From JAWLCA01 sp050485905 (GTDB lineage: Bacteria > Pseudomonadota > Alphaproteobacteria > Rhodobacterales > Rhodobacteraceae), in contig JBJHCH010000073.1 in assembly GCA_050485905.1 (NCBI GenBank), positions 1 through 19,093 on the forward strand: a stretch of 19,093 nt of DNA, given 5' to 3'. Shown here piece by piece: positions 1 through 7,870 of this stretch; the stretch's first letter is position 1; the number at the start of each line of letters is the position of its first letter. The position numbers and the translations under genes are program-made. Below the pieces are notes generated by a model that did not search any database, was not told the origin of the DNA, and saw only the letters and a list, made by a program, of their open reading frames with translations.

Positions 1-76
1 CGTGGTGGTGGACGCCGACCCCCGCCGGGTAAAGCGGCTGAGGGTGCGTCTGCCGGGCGCGGCCGCGCCCCTGTGA
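1..76 (+). CDS. C-terminal end of a CorC/HlyC-family protein (partial)
   Basis: An open frame enters from the left edge (codons from base 2) and ends at the TGA at 74-76. Its 24 visible residues are VVVDADPRRVKRLRVRLPG followed by AAAPL. The pattern VDADPRR(I/V)KR(L/V)R closes the C-terminal CorC_HlyC domain of the CBS-domain 'hemolysin family' proteins, which often lie directly upstream of lnt in alphaproteobacteria. These proteins are linked to magnesium/cobalt efflux or membrane ion homeostasis. The stop overlaps the GTG start of lnt by four bases (GTGA), so the two are probably cotranscribed and translationally coupled. Only the tail is visible, so the family call rests on a short motif plus gene order. 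Confidence 0.55.
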   Translation, partial: VVVDADPRRVKRLRVRLPGAAAPL

Positions 77-1536
77 GCGCCGCGCAGCCCGCATGGCGGG
101 CGCCGGTTCTGGCCGCTCTGGCGGGGGCCGGGGTGGCGCTGGGGCAGGCACCGCTGGGTTTCTGGTTCGTGGCCTTTCCGGCGCTGGCGGGGCTTTTCAC
201 GCTGCTGGCGGGTGCGGACAGTCTGCGCCGCACGTTCGGCCTCGGCTGGATGGCGGGCGTGGGGTATTTCGCGCTGGCGCTGTTCTGGATCGTGGAGCCG
301 TTTCTGGTCGATCCCGACCGTCATGCCTGGATGGCGCCTTTCGCGCTGGTCGGCATGGTCGGCGGCATGGCCCTGTTCTGGGGGGCTGCGGCGGCCTTCG
401 GGCACTGGCTCGGCGGTCGGATCGGGCTGGCGCTGGGTTTCGCCACATCCGATCTGCTTCGCGGCGTTCTGTTCACCGGTTTTCCCTGGGCTTTGATCGG
501 CCACATCTGGATCGACACGCCGGTGGTTCAGGTGGCAACCGTCGCGGGCGCGGTCGGCCTGACTCTGCTGACGACGCTTGCTGCGGCGGCGGTGGTGCGT
601 CCGCGCGGCGCAATGATCGTGGCCGCCGGCGCGCTGGGAGCTTGGCTTGCTGGGCTGTGGCTGATGGCCCAGCCCGTGCCGGCGCGTGAGGAACCGGTGC
701 ACCTGCGCCTGGTGCAGCCCAATGCGGCGCAGCACCTGAAATGGGATCCCGACTACGCACGGCTGTTCTTCGAGCGGCTTCTGGACCTGTCGGAACCCGG
801 CGACGCCCCGCCCGATCTGGTGATCTGGCCCGAAACCTCCGTTCCGTTCTGGCTGGAGCCTGACCATTGGGGGCTGGCGATGATTGCCGAGGCCGCGGGC
901 GGCGCACCCGTCGCGCTGGGCATCCAGCGGGCGGAGGGCGCGCGCTACTACAACAGCCTCGTCCTGCTGGAACCGGACGGCAGCATCGGCCCGGTCTACG
1001 ACAAGCACCACCTGACGCCCTTTGGCGAATATATCCCCTTCGGCGATCTCGCCCTGCGCTTCGGCATCACCGGCTTCGCCGCCCAGGCGGGCGCCGGGTA
1101 TTCCCCCGGCCCCGGCCCCGCGCTGATCGACCTTGGCCCCGCGGGCCGCGCCCTGCCGCTGATCTGCTACGAGGCGATCTTTCCCCACAATCTGCGCGGC
1201 ACCGACCGGCCCGACTGGCTGTTGCAGATCACCAATGACGGCTGGTTCGGCCAGATCTCCGGCCCCTACCAGCACCTCGCGCAGGCGCGGTTGCGGTCTG
1301 TCGAACAGGGGCTGCCGATGATCCGGGTGGCGAATACCGGCGTGACGGCGGTGATCGATGCCCGCGGGCGGGTGCTGGCCTCGCTCGACCTCGACCTGCA
1401 TGGAACGATAGACGCGGAACTGCCCGGTGCACTTGGCCCGACGCCCTATGCCCGCGCGGGCGACGGGCCGGTGGTGCTTGGACTTTTCGTGCTTTCGGGG
1501 GCACTTGTGCTGCGGCGGCGTCGCAATCGCCATTGA
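73..1536 (+). CDS. lnt: Apolipoprotein N-acyltransferase Lnt
   Basis: Transfers a third acyl chain from a phospholipid to the N-terminal cysteine of diacylated apolipoproteins, the last step of lipoprotein maturation in the inner membrane. The 487-residue protein has about six hydrophobic segments in its first 200 residues, then a nitrilase-fold (CN hydrolase) domain at about 208-450, and a final hydrophobic helix ending in an Arg-rich tail. The catalytic triad is visible: Glu254 in WPETSVPF, Lys311 in DKHHLTPFGEYIP and Cys365 in LICYEAIFP, in the order and spacing known from E. coli Lnt. TNDGWF and the RSVEQGLPMIRVANTG region are also family signatures. The start is GTG at 73, overlapping the stop of the upstream gene; no better in-frame start lies nearby. 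Length is usual for the family. The call is secure; the exact start is slightly less so. Confidence 0.95.
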   Translation: MSAAQPAWRAPVLAALAGAGVALGQAPLGFWFVAFPALAGLFTLLAGADSLRRTFGLGWMAGVGYFALALFWIVEPFLVDPDRHAWMAPFALVGMVGGMALFWGAAAAFGHWLGGRIGLALGFATSDLLRGVLFTGFPWALIGHIWIDTPVVQVATVAGAVGLTLLTTLAAAAVVRPRGAMIVAAGALGAWLAGLWLMAQPVPAREEPVHLRLVQPNAAQHLKWDPDYARLFFERLLDLSEPGDAPPDLVIWPETSVPFWLEPDHWGLAMIAEAAGGAPVALGIQRAEGARYYNSLVLLEPDGSIGPVYDKHHLTPFGEYIPFGDLALRFGITGFAAQAGAGYSPGPGPALIDLGPAGRALPLICYEAIFPHNLRGTDRPDWLLQITNDGWFGQISGPYQHLAQARLRSVEQGLPMIRVANTGVTAVIDARGRVLASLDLDLHGTIDAELPGALGPTPYARAGDGPVVLGLFVLSGALVLRRRRNRH

Positions 1537-1561
1537 CCCGGCCTGCCCCGGCGCTTATCGG
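1533..1561 (+). promoter_or_regulatory. Candidate sigma-70 promoter for metK
   Basis: TTGACC (1533-1538, five of six to the -35 consensus) is followed after 17 bases by TATCGG (1556-1561, a weak -10). The predicted transcription start is near 1568, a few bases before the riboswitch stem begins at 1575, which is where a promoter for the riboswitch RNA should sit. The -35 box overlaps the lnt stop codon. The call is from sequence only; the -10 box is poor. Confidence 0.4.
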
Positions 1562-1574
1562 TCCGGTCTGACCC

Positions 1575-1620
1575 GTCACAACGGCTTCCTGGCGTGGCGG
1601 GGTTGACCTGAATGGAGCAT
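1575..1620 (+). ncRNA. SAM/SAH-type riboswitch upstream of metK
   Basis: The sequence runs GTCACAACGGCTTCC, then TGGCGTGGC, a short joining strand with TTGA, and AATGGAGCA just before the metK start. This matches the compact H-type pseudoknot of the SAM/SAH riboswitch known in front of metK in Rhodobacterales. Stem P1 can form between GUCAC (1575-1579) and GUGGC (1594-1598). The loop segment GCUUCC (1584-1589) can pair with GGAGC (1614-1618), which contains the Shine-Dalgarno sequence. Ligand binding would therefore hide the ribosome binding site and shut off SAM synthetase when SAM is plentiful. Family assignment is by recalled consensus and pairing logic, not by a covariance search. Confidence 0.88.
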
Positions 1621-1625
1621 TTCCC

Positions 1626-2792
<1,167 letters not shown>

Positions 2793-2837
2793 GGCAGGGC
2801 TTGACGTAACAGCCCCGATCCGTCACCCAGCCGCGCC

Positions 2838-3560
2838 ATGACCCGATCTGACGAGAATACCGAGGGCTGGCGCAACTTCTACGGCCGCCGGCGCGGCAAG
2901 ACGCTGAAGGATAACCAGCGCGCGTGGCTGGCCGAGGATCTGCGCACCCTCGGACCGGCGGGCGTCAGTCGGCGCGAGAACCCGGATCGCACGCCCGTCG
3001 ATCCGACCACGTTCTTCGGCGACAGCCGCCCGCTGTGGCTGGAAATCGGCTTTGGCGGCGGCGAGCACATGGTGCATCAGGCGCAGCAGAACCCCGGAAT
3101 CGGACTGATCGGCTGCGAACCGTTCATCAACGGCGTGGCAATGCTTCTGGGCAAGATCCGGCGTGCCGGCCTGACCAACCTCCGGGGCTATCCCGGCGAT
3201 GTGCGCGACCTGTTCGACGTGCTGCCCGACGCCTGCCTCGACCGCGCCTTCCTGCTCTATCCCGACCCTTGGCCAAAGACGCGCCACCACCGCCGCCGCT
3301 TTGTCACGCCCGAACACCTGCAGCCGCTTGCGCGCGTGCTGCGCCCCGGCGCTATCTTCCGCGTGGCGACCGACATTCCCGATTATGTGCGCCAGACGCT
3401 GGATCAGGTGCCCGCGGCAGGGTTTGCCCGGCTCGATGCCCCCCTCCATGAGCCGTGGAGCGATTGGCTGTCCACGCGCTACGAACAGAAGGCCCTGCGC
3501 GAGGGGCGCCAGCCGCACTACCTGACCTTCCGCCGCGACCGCGAAAATGACGCTGCGTAA
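2838..3560 (+). CDS. trmB: tRNA (guanine-46-N7)-methyltransferase
   Basis: Methylates N7 of guanine 46 in the variable loop of tRNAs, using SAM. The 240-residue protein is a class I methyltransferase. The SAM-binding motif EIGFGGGEH lies at 69-77, the acidic GCEP loop at 92-95, and the catalytic/tRNA-binding block YPDPWPKTRHHRRR at 141-154. The C-terminal TRYEQKALREGR (213-224) is the family's closing signature. It lies 45 bases downstream of metK with no clear separate promoter, so cotranscription with metK, and indirect control by the riboswitch, is plausible. Confidence 0.97.
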   Translation: MTRSDENTEGWRNFYGRRRGKTLKDNQRAWLAEDLRTLGPAGVSRRENPDRTPVDPTTFFGDSRPLWLEIGFGGGEHMVHQAQQNPGIGLIGCEPFINGVAMLLGKIRRAGLTNLRGYPGDVRDLFDVLPDACLDRAFLLYPDPWPKTRHHRRRFVTPEHLQPLARVLRPGAIFRVATDIPDYVRQTLDQVPAAGFARLDAPLHEPWSDWLSTRYEQKALREGRQPHYLTFRRDRENDAA

Positions 3561-3784
3561 CCGTGACGCCGGCCCGCCGGAAACCTTCTGTTGTTCTTTG
3601 TGAATGACAGTGTCACCAGAGTTCCGGACCGGAGCGATCTGTTGCGCGGGCTGCGCCCACTCTCCCGGTCCAAGATATCCTCGGCGGCAGAACGCCTGCA
3701 TTAACGGAAACTTAACTTTGTGCTTCCCGCAACCTTCGTTGCGCGGTAACGCTGAAGTGTTGAAGTGTGTGAGTGGAGATTATC
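3561..3784. other. 224-base intergenic leader before the RidA-family gene
   Basis: No credible gene is seen. The region contains a small inverted repeat TGACA-G-TGTCA (3605-3615), a TTAA-N7-TTAA site (3701-3715) and a perfect hairpin CGCAAC-CTTC-GTTGCG (3728-3743) about 40 bases before the next start. GCCGGCCCGCCGG just after trmB could form a short GC stem, but no T-run follows, so it is not called a terminator. Base composition is more AT-rich from about 3700 to 3785 than in the flanking genes, as expected for a promoter. Confidence 0.5.
3701..3715. promoter_or_regulatory. CtrA-like binding site TTAA-N7-TTAA
   Basis: TTAACGGAAACTTAA is an exact full site for the consensus of the cell-cycle/motility response regulator CtrA (TTAA, seven bases, TTAA), and the second half continues as TTAAC. 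It lies 69 bases upstream of the RidA-family start codon, a normal place for a transcription factor site. In the Rhodobacteraceae CtrA controls motility, gene-transfer-agent and related genes rather than being essential. Chance occurrence is less likely in such a GC-rich genome, but binding is an inference. Confidence 0.5.
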
Positions 3785-4249
3785 ATGAGTGCGACCCCCG
3801 AGAGCCGCCTGTCCGACCTCGGCCTTGTGCTGCCCGAGGCGCCGGCACCGGCTGCCAACTACGTCCCCTACGTCCTGACCGGAAAGACGCTCTACATCTC
3901 CGGCCAGATCAGCCAGGGGCCGGGCGGGCTGATCCGCGGCCGGGTCGGCGACGACATGGATGTGGATGCGGGCGCGCTGGCGGCCCAGCATTGCGCGCTG
4001 TCGCTGATCGCACAGGCCCGCGCGGCCTGTGGCGGTGACCTGTCCCGCGTGACCCGCGTCGTGAAGCTGACCGGCTTCGTCAACTCCACCCCCGATTTCA
4101 CCGACCAGCCAAAGGTCATCAACGGCGCCTCCGACCTGATGGTCGCCGTGTTTGGCGAGGCCGGGCGCCACGCCCGCGCGGCGGTCAGCGCCGCCGCCCT
4201 GCCCCTTGGCGTCGCGGTGGAGATCGAGGGGATATTCGAAATCCGCTGA
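3785..4249 (+). CDS. RidA-family (YjgF/UK114) protein
   Basis: A 154-residue member of the RidA/YjgF superfamily. These small trimeric cytoplasmic proteins hydrolyse reactive enamine/imine intermediates or have related roles. Visible features are YVLTGKTLYISGQIS (the core beta strand region), the helix LIAQARAACGGDLSRVTRVVKLTGFVNSTPDF, and the terminal block GRHARAAVSAAALPLGVAVEIEGIFEI, where the arginine preceding (S/A)AV is the usual active-site Arg. Length and the longer N-terminus fit the YjgF-like-1 subgroup rather than archetypal RidA (about 128 residues), so deaminase activity is not assured. An upstream in-frame GTG at 3773 would give four more residues, but GGAG at 3775-3778 sits six bases before the ATG at 3785 and supports that start. 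The glycerophosphodiesterase gene starts 14 bases after its stop. Confidence 0.9.
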   Translation: MSATPESRLSDLGLVLPEAPAPAANYVPYVLTGKTLYISGQISQGPGGLIRGRVGDDMDVDAGALAAQHCALSLIAQARAACGGDLSRVTRVVKLTGFVNSTPDFTDQPKVINGASDLMVAVFGEAGRHARAAVSAAALPLGVAVEIEGIFEIR

Positions 4250-4262
4250 TGGACCCTCGCTG

Positions 4263-5027
4263 ATGCCGGACCTGCCCACAATCTTCCTCGGCCCGCCGAT
4301 CGCGCACCGCGCGCTGCACGACCGCCCCGCCCGCCGGCCCGAGAATTCGCGCGCCGCGGTGCGGGCGGCCGTCGCGGCGGGCTACGGGATCGAGATCGAC
4401 GTGCAGCCCTCGGCCGACGGGCGGGCGATGGTGTTCCACGACTACACGCTGGATCGCCTGACCGGCAGCACCGGCCCGGTTTTTGCCCATGACGCCGAAA
4501 CCTTGGGCGGCATCGCCCTGACGGATGCCGACGATGGCATCCCGACCTTGGCCGAGGTGCTGGACATCGTTGCCGGCGAGGTCGCGCTGCTGATCGAGAT
4601 CAAGAGCCAGGATCGCGCCCAGTCCCCCGGCACCGGCCCGTTGGAGGCGGCGGTGGCCGCCGATCTGCGGGGCTACCGCGGCCCGGTCGCGCTGATGTCG
4701 TTCAACCCGGCCTCGGTCGCCGAAATGGCCCGGCTCTGCCCCGACCTGCCGCGCGGCATCGTGACCGAAGCCTATGCGGAAAAGGACCATCCCGACCTCC
4801 CGACGGCAACCCGCGACCGCCTGCGCGCCATCGCCGATTACGACGCGGTCGGGGCCAGCTTCATCTCGCACAACTGGAAAGACCTGTCGCGCCCGCGCGT
4901 GGCAGAGCTGAAGGCCGCTGGCGCCGCGGTCCTGTGCTGGACGATCCGCAGCGCCGAGGAGGAGGCGACCGCCCGCCGCGTTGCCCAGAACGTCACGTTC
5001 GAGGGATACGCCGCCGCCCTGCCTTGA
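4263..5027 (+). CDS. Glycerophosphodiester phosphodiesterase family protein
   Basis: A 254-residue GDPD-domain protein that probably hydrolyses glycerophosphodiesters from phospholipid turnover to glycerol-3-phosphate and an alcohol. The metal and catalytic residues are visible in order: His15-Arg16 (AHRALHD), Glu27-Asn28 (PENS), Glu44 and Asp46 (EIDVQ), His59-Asp60 (FHDYTLDRLT, the second catalytic His) and Glu112-Lys114 (IEIKS). The C-terminal VLCWTIRSAEEE matches the usual final W-T strand. No signal peptide is seen, so it should be cytoplasmic. An upstream in-frame extension would overlap the preceding gene by about 100 bases; the ATG at 4263, 14 bases after that gene's stop, is preferred although its ribosome site is weak. 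It sits between the RidA-family gene and a FemAB-like gene in one likely operon. Confidence 0.93.
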   Translation: MPDLPTIFLGPPIAHRALHDRPARRPENSRAAVRAAVAAGYGIEIDVQPSADGRAMVFHDYTLDRLTGSTGPVFAHDAETLGGIALTDADDGIPTLAEVLDIVAGEVALLIEIKSQDRAQSPGTGPLEAAVAADLRGYRGPVALMSFNPASVAEMARLCPDLPRGIVTEAYAEKDHPDLPTATRDRLRAIADYDAVGASFISHNWKDLSRPRVAELKAAGAAVLCWTIRSAEEEATARRVAQNVTFEGYAAALP

Positions 5028-5088
5028 CGGCCCACCCCCACAGGCCATCTGTTGGGCGCATGTTCCCGACGCAGGCCCTCCCTCCCCC

Positions 5089-6264
5089 ATGACCGACCTG
5101 ACCCTGCAGATCGAGACGCTGCCCGCCATCGACCGCATCAGCGCGGCCGACTGGGATGCCTGCGCCTGCCCCGAGGCCGAATCGGGCCCGCCCGATGACC
5201 CCTTCACCACCTACCGCTTCCTGCAGGCGCTGGAACGGTCCGGTTCGGTCGGCCCCGGCACCGGCTGGCAGCCGACCCATCTGGCGGTTCGTGCGGGTGA
5301 GACACTGATCGCCGTCGCGCCCCTTTACGCCAAGGGCCACAGCCAGGGCGAATACATCTTCGACCACAACTGGGCGCATGCCTATGAACGCGCGGGCGGG
5401 CGCTACTACCCGAAACTGCAGTGCGCCGTCCCCTTCACCCCCGCCACCGGCCGCCGCTTCCTGACCGCGCCGGGCCACACCGATGCGGGCCGCGCCGCGC
5501 TGGTCGAGGGGATGGTGCATGTCGCCGCCGAAAACCGCCTGTCCTCGGCCCATATCACTTTCTGCACGGCGGAAGAGGCCGCGGCGGGCGAGGCGATGGG
5601 CCTGATGCACCGCGTCACCCAGCAGTTCCACTGGCAGAATGCTGATTACGCCAGCTTCGACGCCTTCCTCGCGCAGCTTTCCTCACGCAAGCGCAAGACG
5701 ATCCGAAAGGAACGCGCCACCGCGCAAGCCTTCGGCGGCACCATCCACCGGCTGACCGGCGATGCCATCCGCCCCGAACACTGGGATGCCTTCTGGCGCT
5801 TCTATCAGGACACCGGATCGCGCAAATGGGGCACCCCCTACCTGACCCGCCGTGCGTTTCAGGCGTTCCACGACACGATGCGCGACGACATCCTGCTGGT
5901 CATGGCCGAACGCGACGGCCGCTGGGTCGCCGGGGCGCTGAACTTCATCGGCCGCCACACGCTTTTCGGTCGCTACTGGGGCTGTGTCGAGGATCACCCC
6001 TGCCTGCATTTCGAGCTGTGCTATTATCAGGCCATCGACTTTGCCATCGAGACCGGGATGCGCCGGGTCGAGGCCGGGGCGCAGGGCGAACACAAGCTGG
6101 CGCGCGGCTATCTGCCCACCCCGGTCCATTCCCTGCACTGGATCGCCGAGCCGTCGTTCCGCGACGCCGTCGCCCGCTACCTGTCGGCGGAACGCAGCGC
6201 AGTCGGCGAGGAGATCGAGCTTATGGCCGCCTATGGCCCGTTCCGCCGCAGCGAATCGTGCTAG
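5089..6264 (+). CDS. FemAB-like / GNAT-fold protein of the DUF482 family
   Basis: A 391-residue protein of the DUF482 ('peptidogalycan biosynthesis', FemAB_like) family, thought to have a GNAT acyltransferase fold; substrate and role are not established. Family landmarks are the early SAADWDAC and DDPFTTYRFLQALE blocks, YIFDHNWAHAYERAGGRYYPKLQCAVPFTP, the basic stretch SSRKRKTIRKER, the FGRYWGC to HFELCYYQAIDFAI region, and EAGAQGEHKLARGY. It has no membrane segment and should be cytosolic. The ATG at 5089 begins MTDLTLQIETLP and leaves a 61-base gap after the phosphodiesterase gene; an upstream in-frame ATG at 4981 would overlap that gene by 47 bases and adds low-complexity sequence, so it was not chosen. 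Confidence 0.88.
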   Translation: MTDLTLQIETLPAIDRISAADWDACACPEAESGPPDDPFTTYRFLQALERSGSVGPGTGWQPTHLAVRAGETLIAVAPLYAKGHSQGEYIFDHNWAHAYERAGGRYYPKLQCAVPFTPATGRRFLTAPGHTDAGRAALVEGMVHVAAENRLSSAHITFCTAEEAAAGEAMGLMHRVTQQFHWQNADYASFDAFLAQLSSRKRKTIRKERATAQAFGGTIHRLTGDAIRPEHWDAFWRFYQDTGSRKWGTPYLTRRAFQAFHDTMRDDILLVMAERDGRWVAGALNFIGRHTLFGRYWGCVEDHPCLHFELCYYQAIDFAIETGMRRVEAGAQGEHKLARGYLPTPVHSLHWIAEPSFRDAVARYLSAERSAVGEEIELMAAYGPFRRSESC

Positions 6265-6291
6265 CGTGCCGCGGCAATCAGGGGGTTTCCG

Positions 6292-6906
6292 ATGACATTG
6301 ACGCTTTACACCAACCCGATGTCGCGGGGCCGCATCGCCCGCTGGATGATGGAGGAGGTCGGGGCGCCCTATGAGGCGGTTGTGGTGGATTACGGCCCGC
6401 CGATGCGCGCACCCGACTACCTGACACTGAACCCGATGGCCAAGGTTCCGACGCTGGTGCACGGCGATCAGGTCGTGACCGAATGTGCCGCGATCTGCCT
6501 CTACCTCGCCGATGCCTTCCCCGATGCCGGCCTCGCCCCGCCGCCCGACCGCCGCGCCGCCTATTACCGCTGGATCGCCTTTGCCGCCGGGCCGGTGGAA
6601 CATGCGGTGACCAACCGCAGCATGAAGTTCGATCCGGGGCCGGACATGCGCGGCCGCGTCGGCTATGGTGACTACGAAAGCGTCGTCGCCACGCTGGAAC
6701 AGGCCGTCAGCGCCAGCCCCTTCCTTGCCGGCGACAGTTTCAGCGCGGCCGATGTCTATGCCGGGGCGCAGATCGGCTGGGGGCTGCAGTTCAACACGAT
6801 CCCCGACCGCCCGGCCTTCCGCGCCTATTGGGACCGGATCAGGGACCGCCCCGCAATGGCCCGCGCCGCCGCCCTTGACGACGCGGCGATGCCCGCCAAG
6901 TCCTGA
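6292..6906 (+). CDS. Glutathione S-transferase family protein
   Basis: A 204-residue cytosolic GST. The N-terminal thioredoxin-like domain (about 1-78) has NPMSRGRIARWMMEE, where Ser or Arg near residue 11-13 would contact glutathione, then the cis-proline motif KVPTLVHGD and the gamma-glutamyl-binding block TECAAICLYLAD, with Cys where Ser is usual. The helical C-terminal domain carries the N-capping region FLAGDSFSAADVYAG. Substrate cannot be predicted; roles from detoxification to specific isomerisation are all possible in this family. An AGGGGG ribosome site precedes the ATG. It is followed after 16 bases by the pterin dehydratase gene. Confidence 0.92.
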   Translation: MTLTLYTNPMSRGRIARWMMEEVGAPYEAVVVDYGPPMRAPDYLTLNPMAKVPTLVHGDQVVTECAAICLYLADAFPDAGLAPPPDRRAAYYRWIAFAAGPVEHAVTNRSMKFDPGPDMRGRVGYGDYESVVATLEQAVSASPFLAGDSFSAADVYAGAQIGWGLQFNTIPDRPAFRAYWDRIRDRPAMARAAALDDAAMPAKS

Positions 6907-6922
6907 CGGGAAAGGAGACGAG

Positions 6923-7300
6923 ATGACCGAAACACTGTCCGACGACGCCCGCAGCGCCGCCCTGCCCGACCTTGGCGCAACCGGCTGGGGCGCGCTGCCC
7001 GACCGCGACGCGATCCGCAAGATCTGGAAGTTCAAAAACTTCTCCGAGGCCTGGGGCTTCATGTCCCGCGCCGCCCTGGTGGCCGAGAAGATGGACCATC
7101 ACCCGGAATGGCTGAACGTCTACAACGTGGTGGACGTGACGCTGACCACCCATCACTGCGGCGGGCTGTCGGCACTCGACCTCGACCTTGCAAGGAAGAT
7201 GGACAAGCTGGCGGGCGACGCGCAGGTGCAGACCGACCATTCCGAACCCGTCGAATGCCTCTGCACGATCAACGCGCAGAAGGCGGCCGCAAAAACCTAA
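6923..7300 (+). CDS. phhB: Pterin-4a-carbinolamine dehydratase
   Basis: Dehydrates 4a-hydroxytetrahydropterin to quinonoid dihydropterin, recycling the cofactor of aromatic amino acid hydroxylases; in bacteria lacking such hydroxylases it may support molybdopterin or folate metabolism. The protein is 125 residues. The active-site block AEKMDHHPEWLNVYNVV holds His59-His60, and TTHHCGGLS holds the third catalytic His77. Position 78 is His where Asp or Glu is usual. After the normal end of the fold at about residue 98 there is a 27-residue tail containing Cys112-Leu-Cys114. The start ATG at 6923 has an AAAGGAGACGAG ribosome site. Its TAA overlaps the stop of the convergent VOC gene. The gene symbol is by family analogy; no phenylalanine hydroxylase is in the window. 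Confidence 0.92.
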   Translation: MTETLSDDARSAALPDLGATGWGALPDRDAIRKIWKFKNFSEAWGFMSRAALVAEKMDHHPEWLNVYNVVDVTLTTHHCGGLSALDLDLARKMDKLAGDAQVQTDHSEPVECLCTINAQKAAAKT

Positions 7301-7707
7301 TCCGGCTGCCAGAGCCGCGCCTCGGCCACCTCGACCGAATTGCCCGCCGGGTCGCGGATATAGACCGACTGCGCGCCGTTGTCCCAACTGTGGTCCACCT
7401 CCACCGCGATGCCCAACGCCGCGAACCGCTCGCGCCAGCCCTGCACCTCCGCCGCCGTCTCCACCCGGAAGCAGAAATGCCCCGGCCCGCGCGCGCCATG
7501 CGCCGGGATCGGGTTCTTCGGGTGCGGATTGGCCGATGCCTCGGGGTTGAAGATCAGCAGCATCCCCGCCCCGCAGCGAAAGAACACCAGCTTGCCCTCG
7601 ATATGCGTGACGACCTCAAGGCCGAACACCTCGCGGTAGAACGCCTCTGCCGCCTCGATATCCCCGGCATAGATCGCGGTTTCAAGGATCGCCCTGGGCG
7701 GCTGCAT
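7297..7707 (-). CDS. VOC (glyoxalase/bleomycin-resistance fold) family protein
   Basis: A 136-residue single-chain vicinal-oxygen-chelate protein. It shows the two beta-alpha-beta-beta-beta modules: ILETAIYAGDIEAAEAFYREVFGLEV at the start, and GHFCFRVETAAEVQGWRERFAALGI followed by QSVYIRDPAGNSVEVAEA. Likely metal ligands are Glu9, His77 and Glu126, the standard spacing for this fold. Members include glyoxalases, dioxygenases and antibiotic-binding proteins, and nothing here settles the substrate. It is transcribed leftwards. Its TAG overlaps the TAA of the pterin dehydratase gene by 2-4 bases, so the two genes converge with no terminator between them. The peroxiredoxin genes lie upstream on the same strand but are separated by the repeated palindromic element, so it may have its own transcript. 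Confidence 0.9.
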   Translation of the reverse strand: MQPPRAILETAIYAGDIEAAEAFYREVFGLEVVTHIEGKLVFFRCGAGMLLIFNPEASANPHPKNPIPAHGARGPGHFCFRVETAAEVQGWRERFAALGIAVEVDHSWDNGAQSVYIRDPAGNSVEVAEARLWQPD

Positions 7708-7776
7708 CGGCCCTGCCTTTCACGTTACCGGTGGGGTCGGGCCAGCCTAGCAGACCGCGCCCGCGCCTGCACGGGG

Positions 7777-7870
7777 GCGTGGCAATGCTTTCGATCCGGT
7801 TAACGAAAAATCGCAAGCCATTGGATCGAAACGATCTTAACTTTTGTCCACGCGTGGACACCCCCGCCTT
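7777..7870. repeat. Repeated intergenic palindromic element, copy A
   Basis: An AT-rich block in GC-rich surroundings. From left to right: GCGTGGCA (7777-7784), CGGTTAAC (7797-7804), AAAAATC, a perfect inverted repeat GATCG-AAA-CGATC (7824-7836), and a 16-base perfect palindrome TGTCCACGCGTGGACA (7845-7860). The minus-strand peroxiredoxin stop begins at 7871, exactly 14 bases after the CACGCGTG core. Copy B at 14567-14661 has the same parts, with GGTTAAC and the core exactly 51 bases apart in both. Over the 62 bases from GGTTAAC I count about 38 identities without gaps. No coding potential or T-run terminator is seen. Function is unknown. Confidence 0.7.

Noticed and set aside
2801..2837. TTGACG after metK as a separate trmB promoter
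   Set aside because: No acceptable -10 box lies 16-18 bases downstream; shared transcription with metK is simpler.
3565..3600. GC stem after trmB as a terminator
   Set aside because: The stem GCCGG/CCGGC is very short and is followed by mixed sequence rather than a T-run.
3604..4038. Open frame starting in the leader before the RidA-family gene
   Set aside because: It runs out of frame through the RidA-family gene, has no ribosome site and no recognisable motif.
7845..7860. Palindrome as a chromosomal parS (ParB) site
   Set aside because: The usual bacterial parS is TGTTTCACGTGAAACA; here the centre is CACGCGTG and the flanks differ between copies, so it does not fit, although a plasmid-type or other partition site cannot be excluded.
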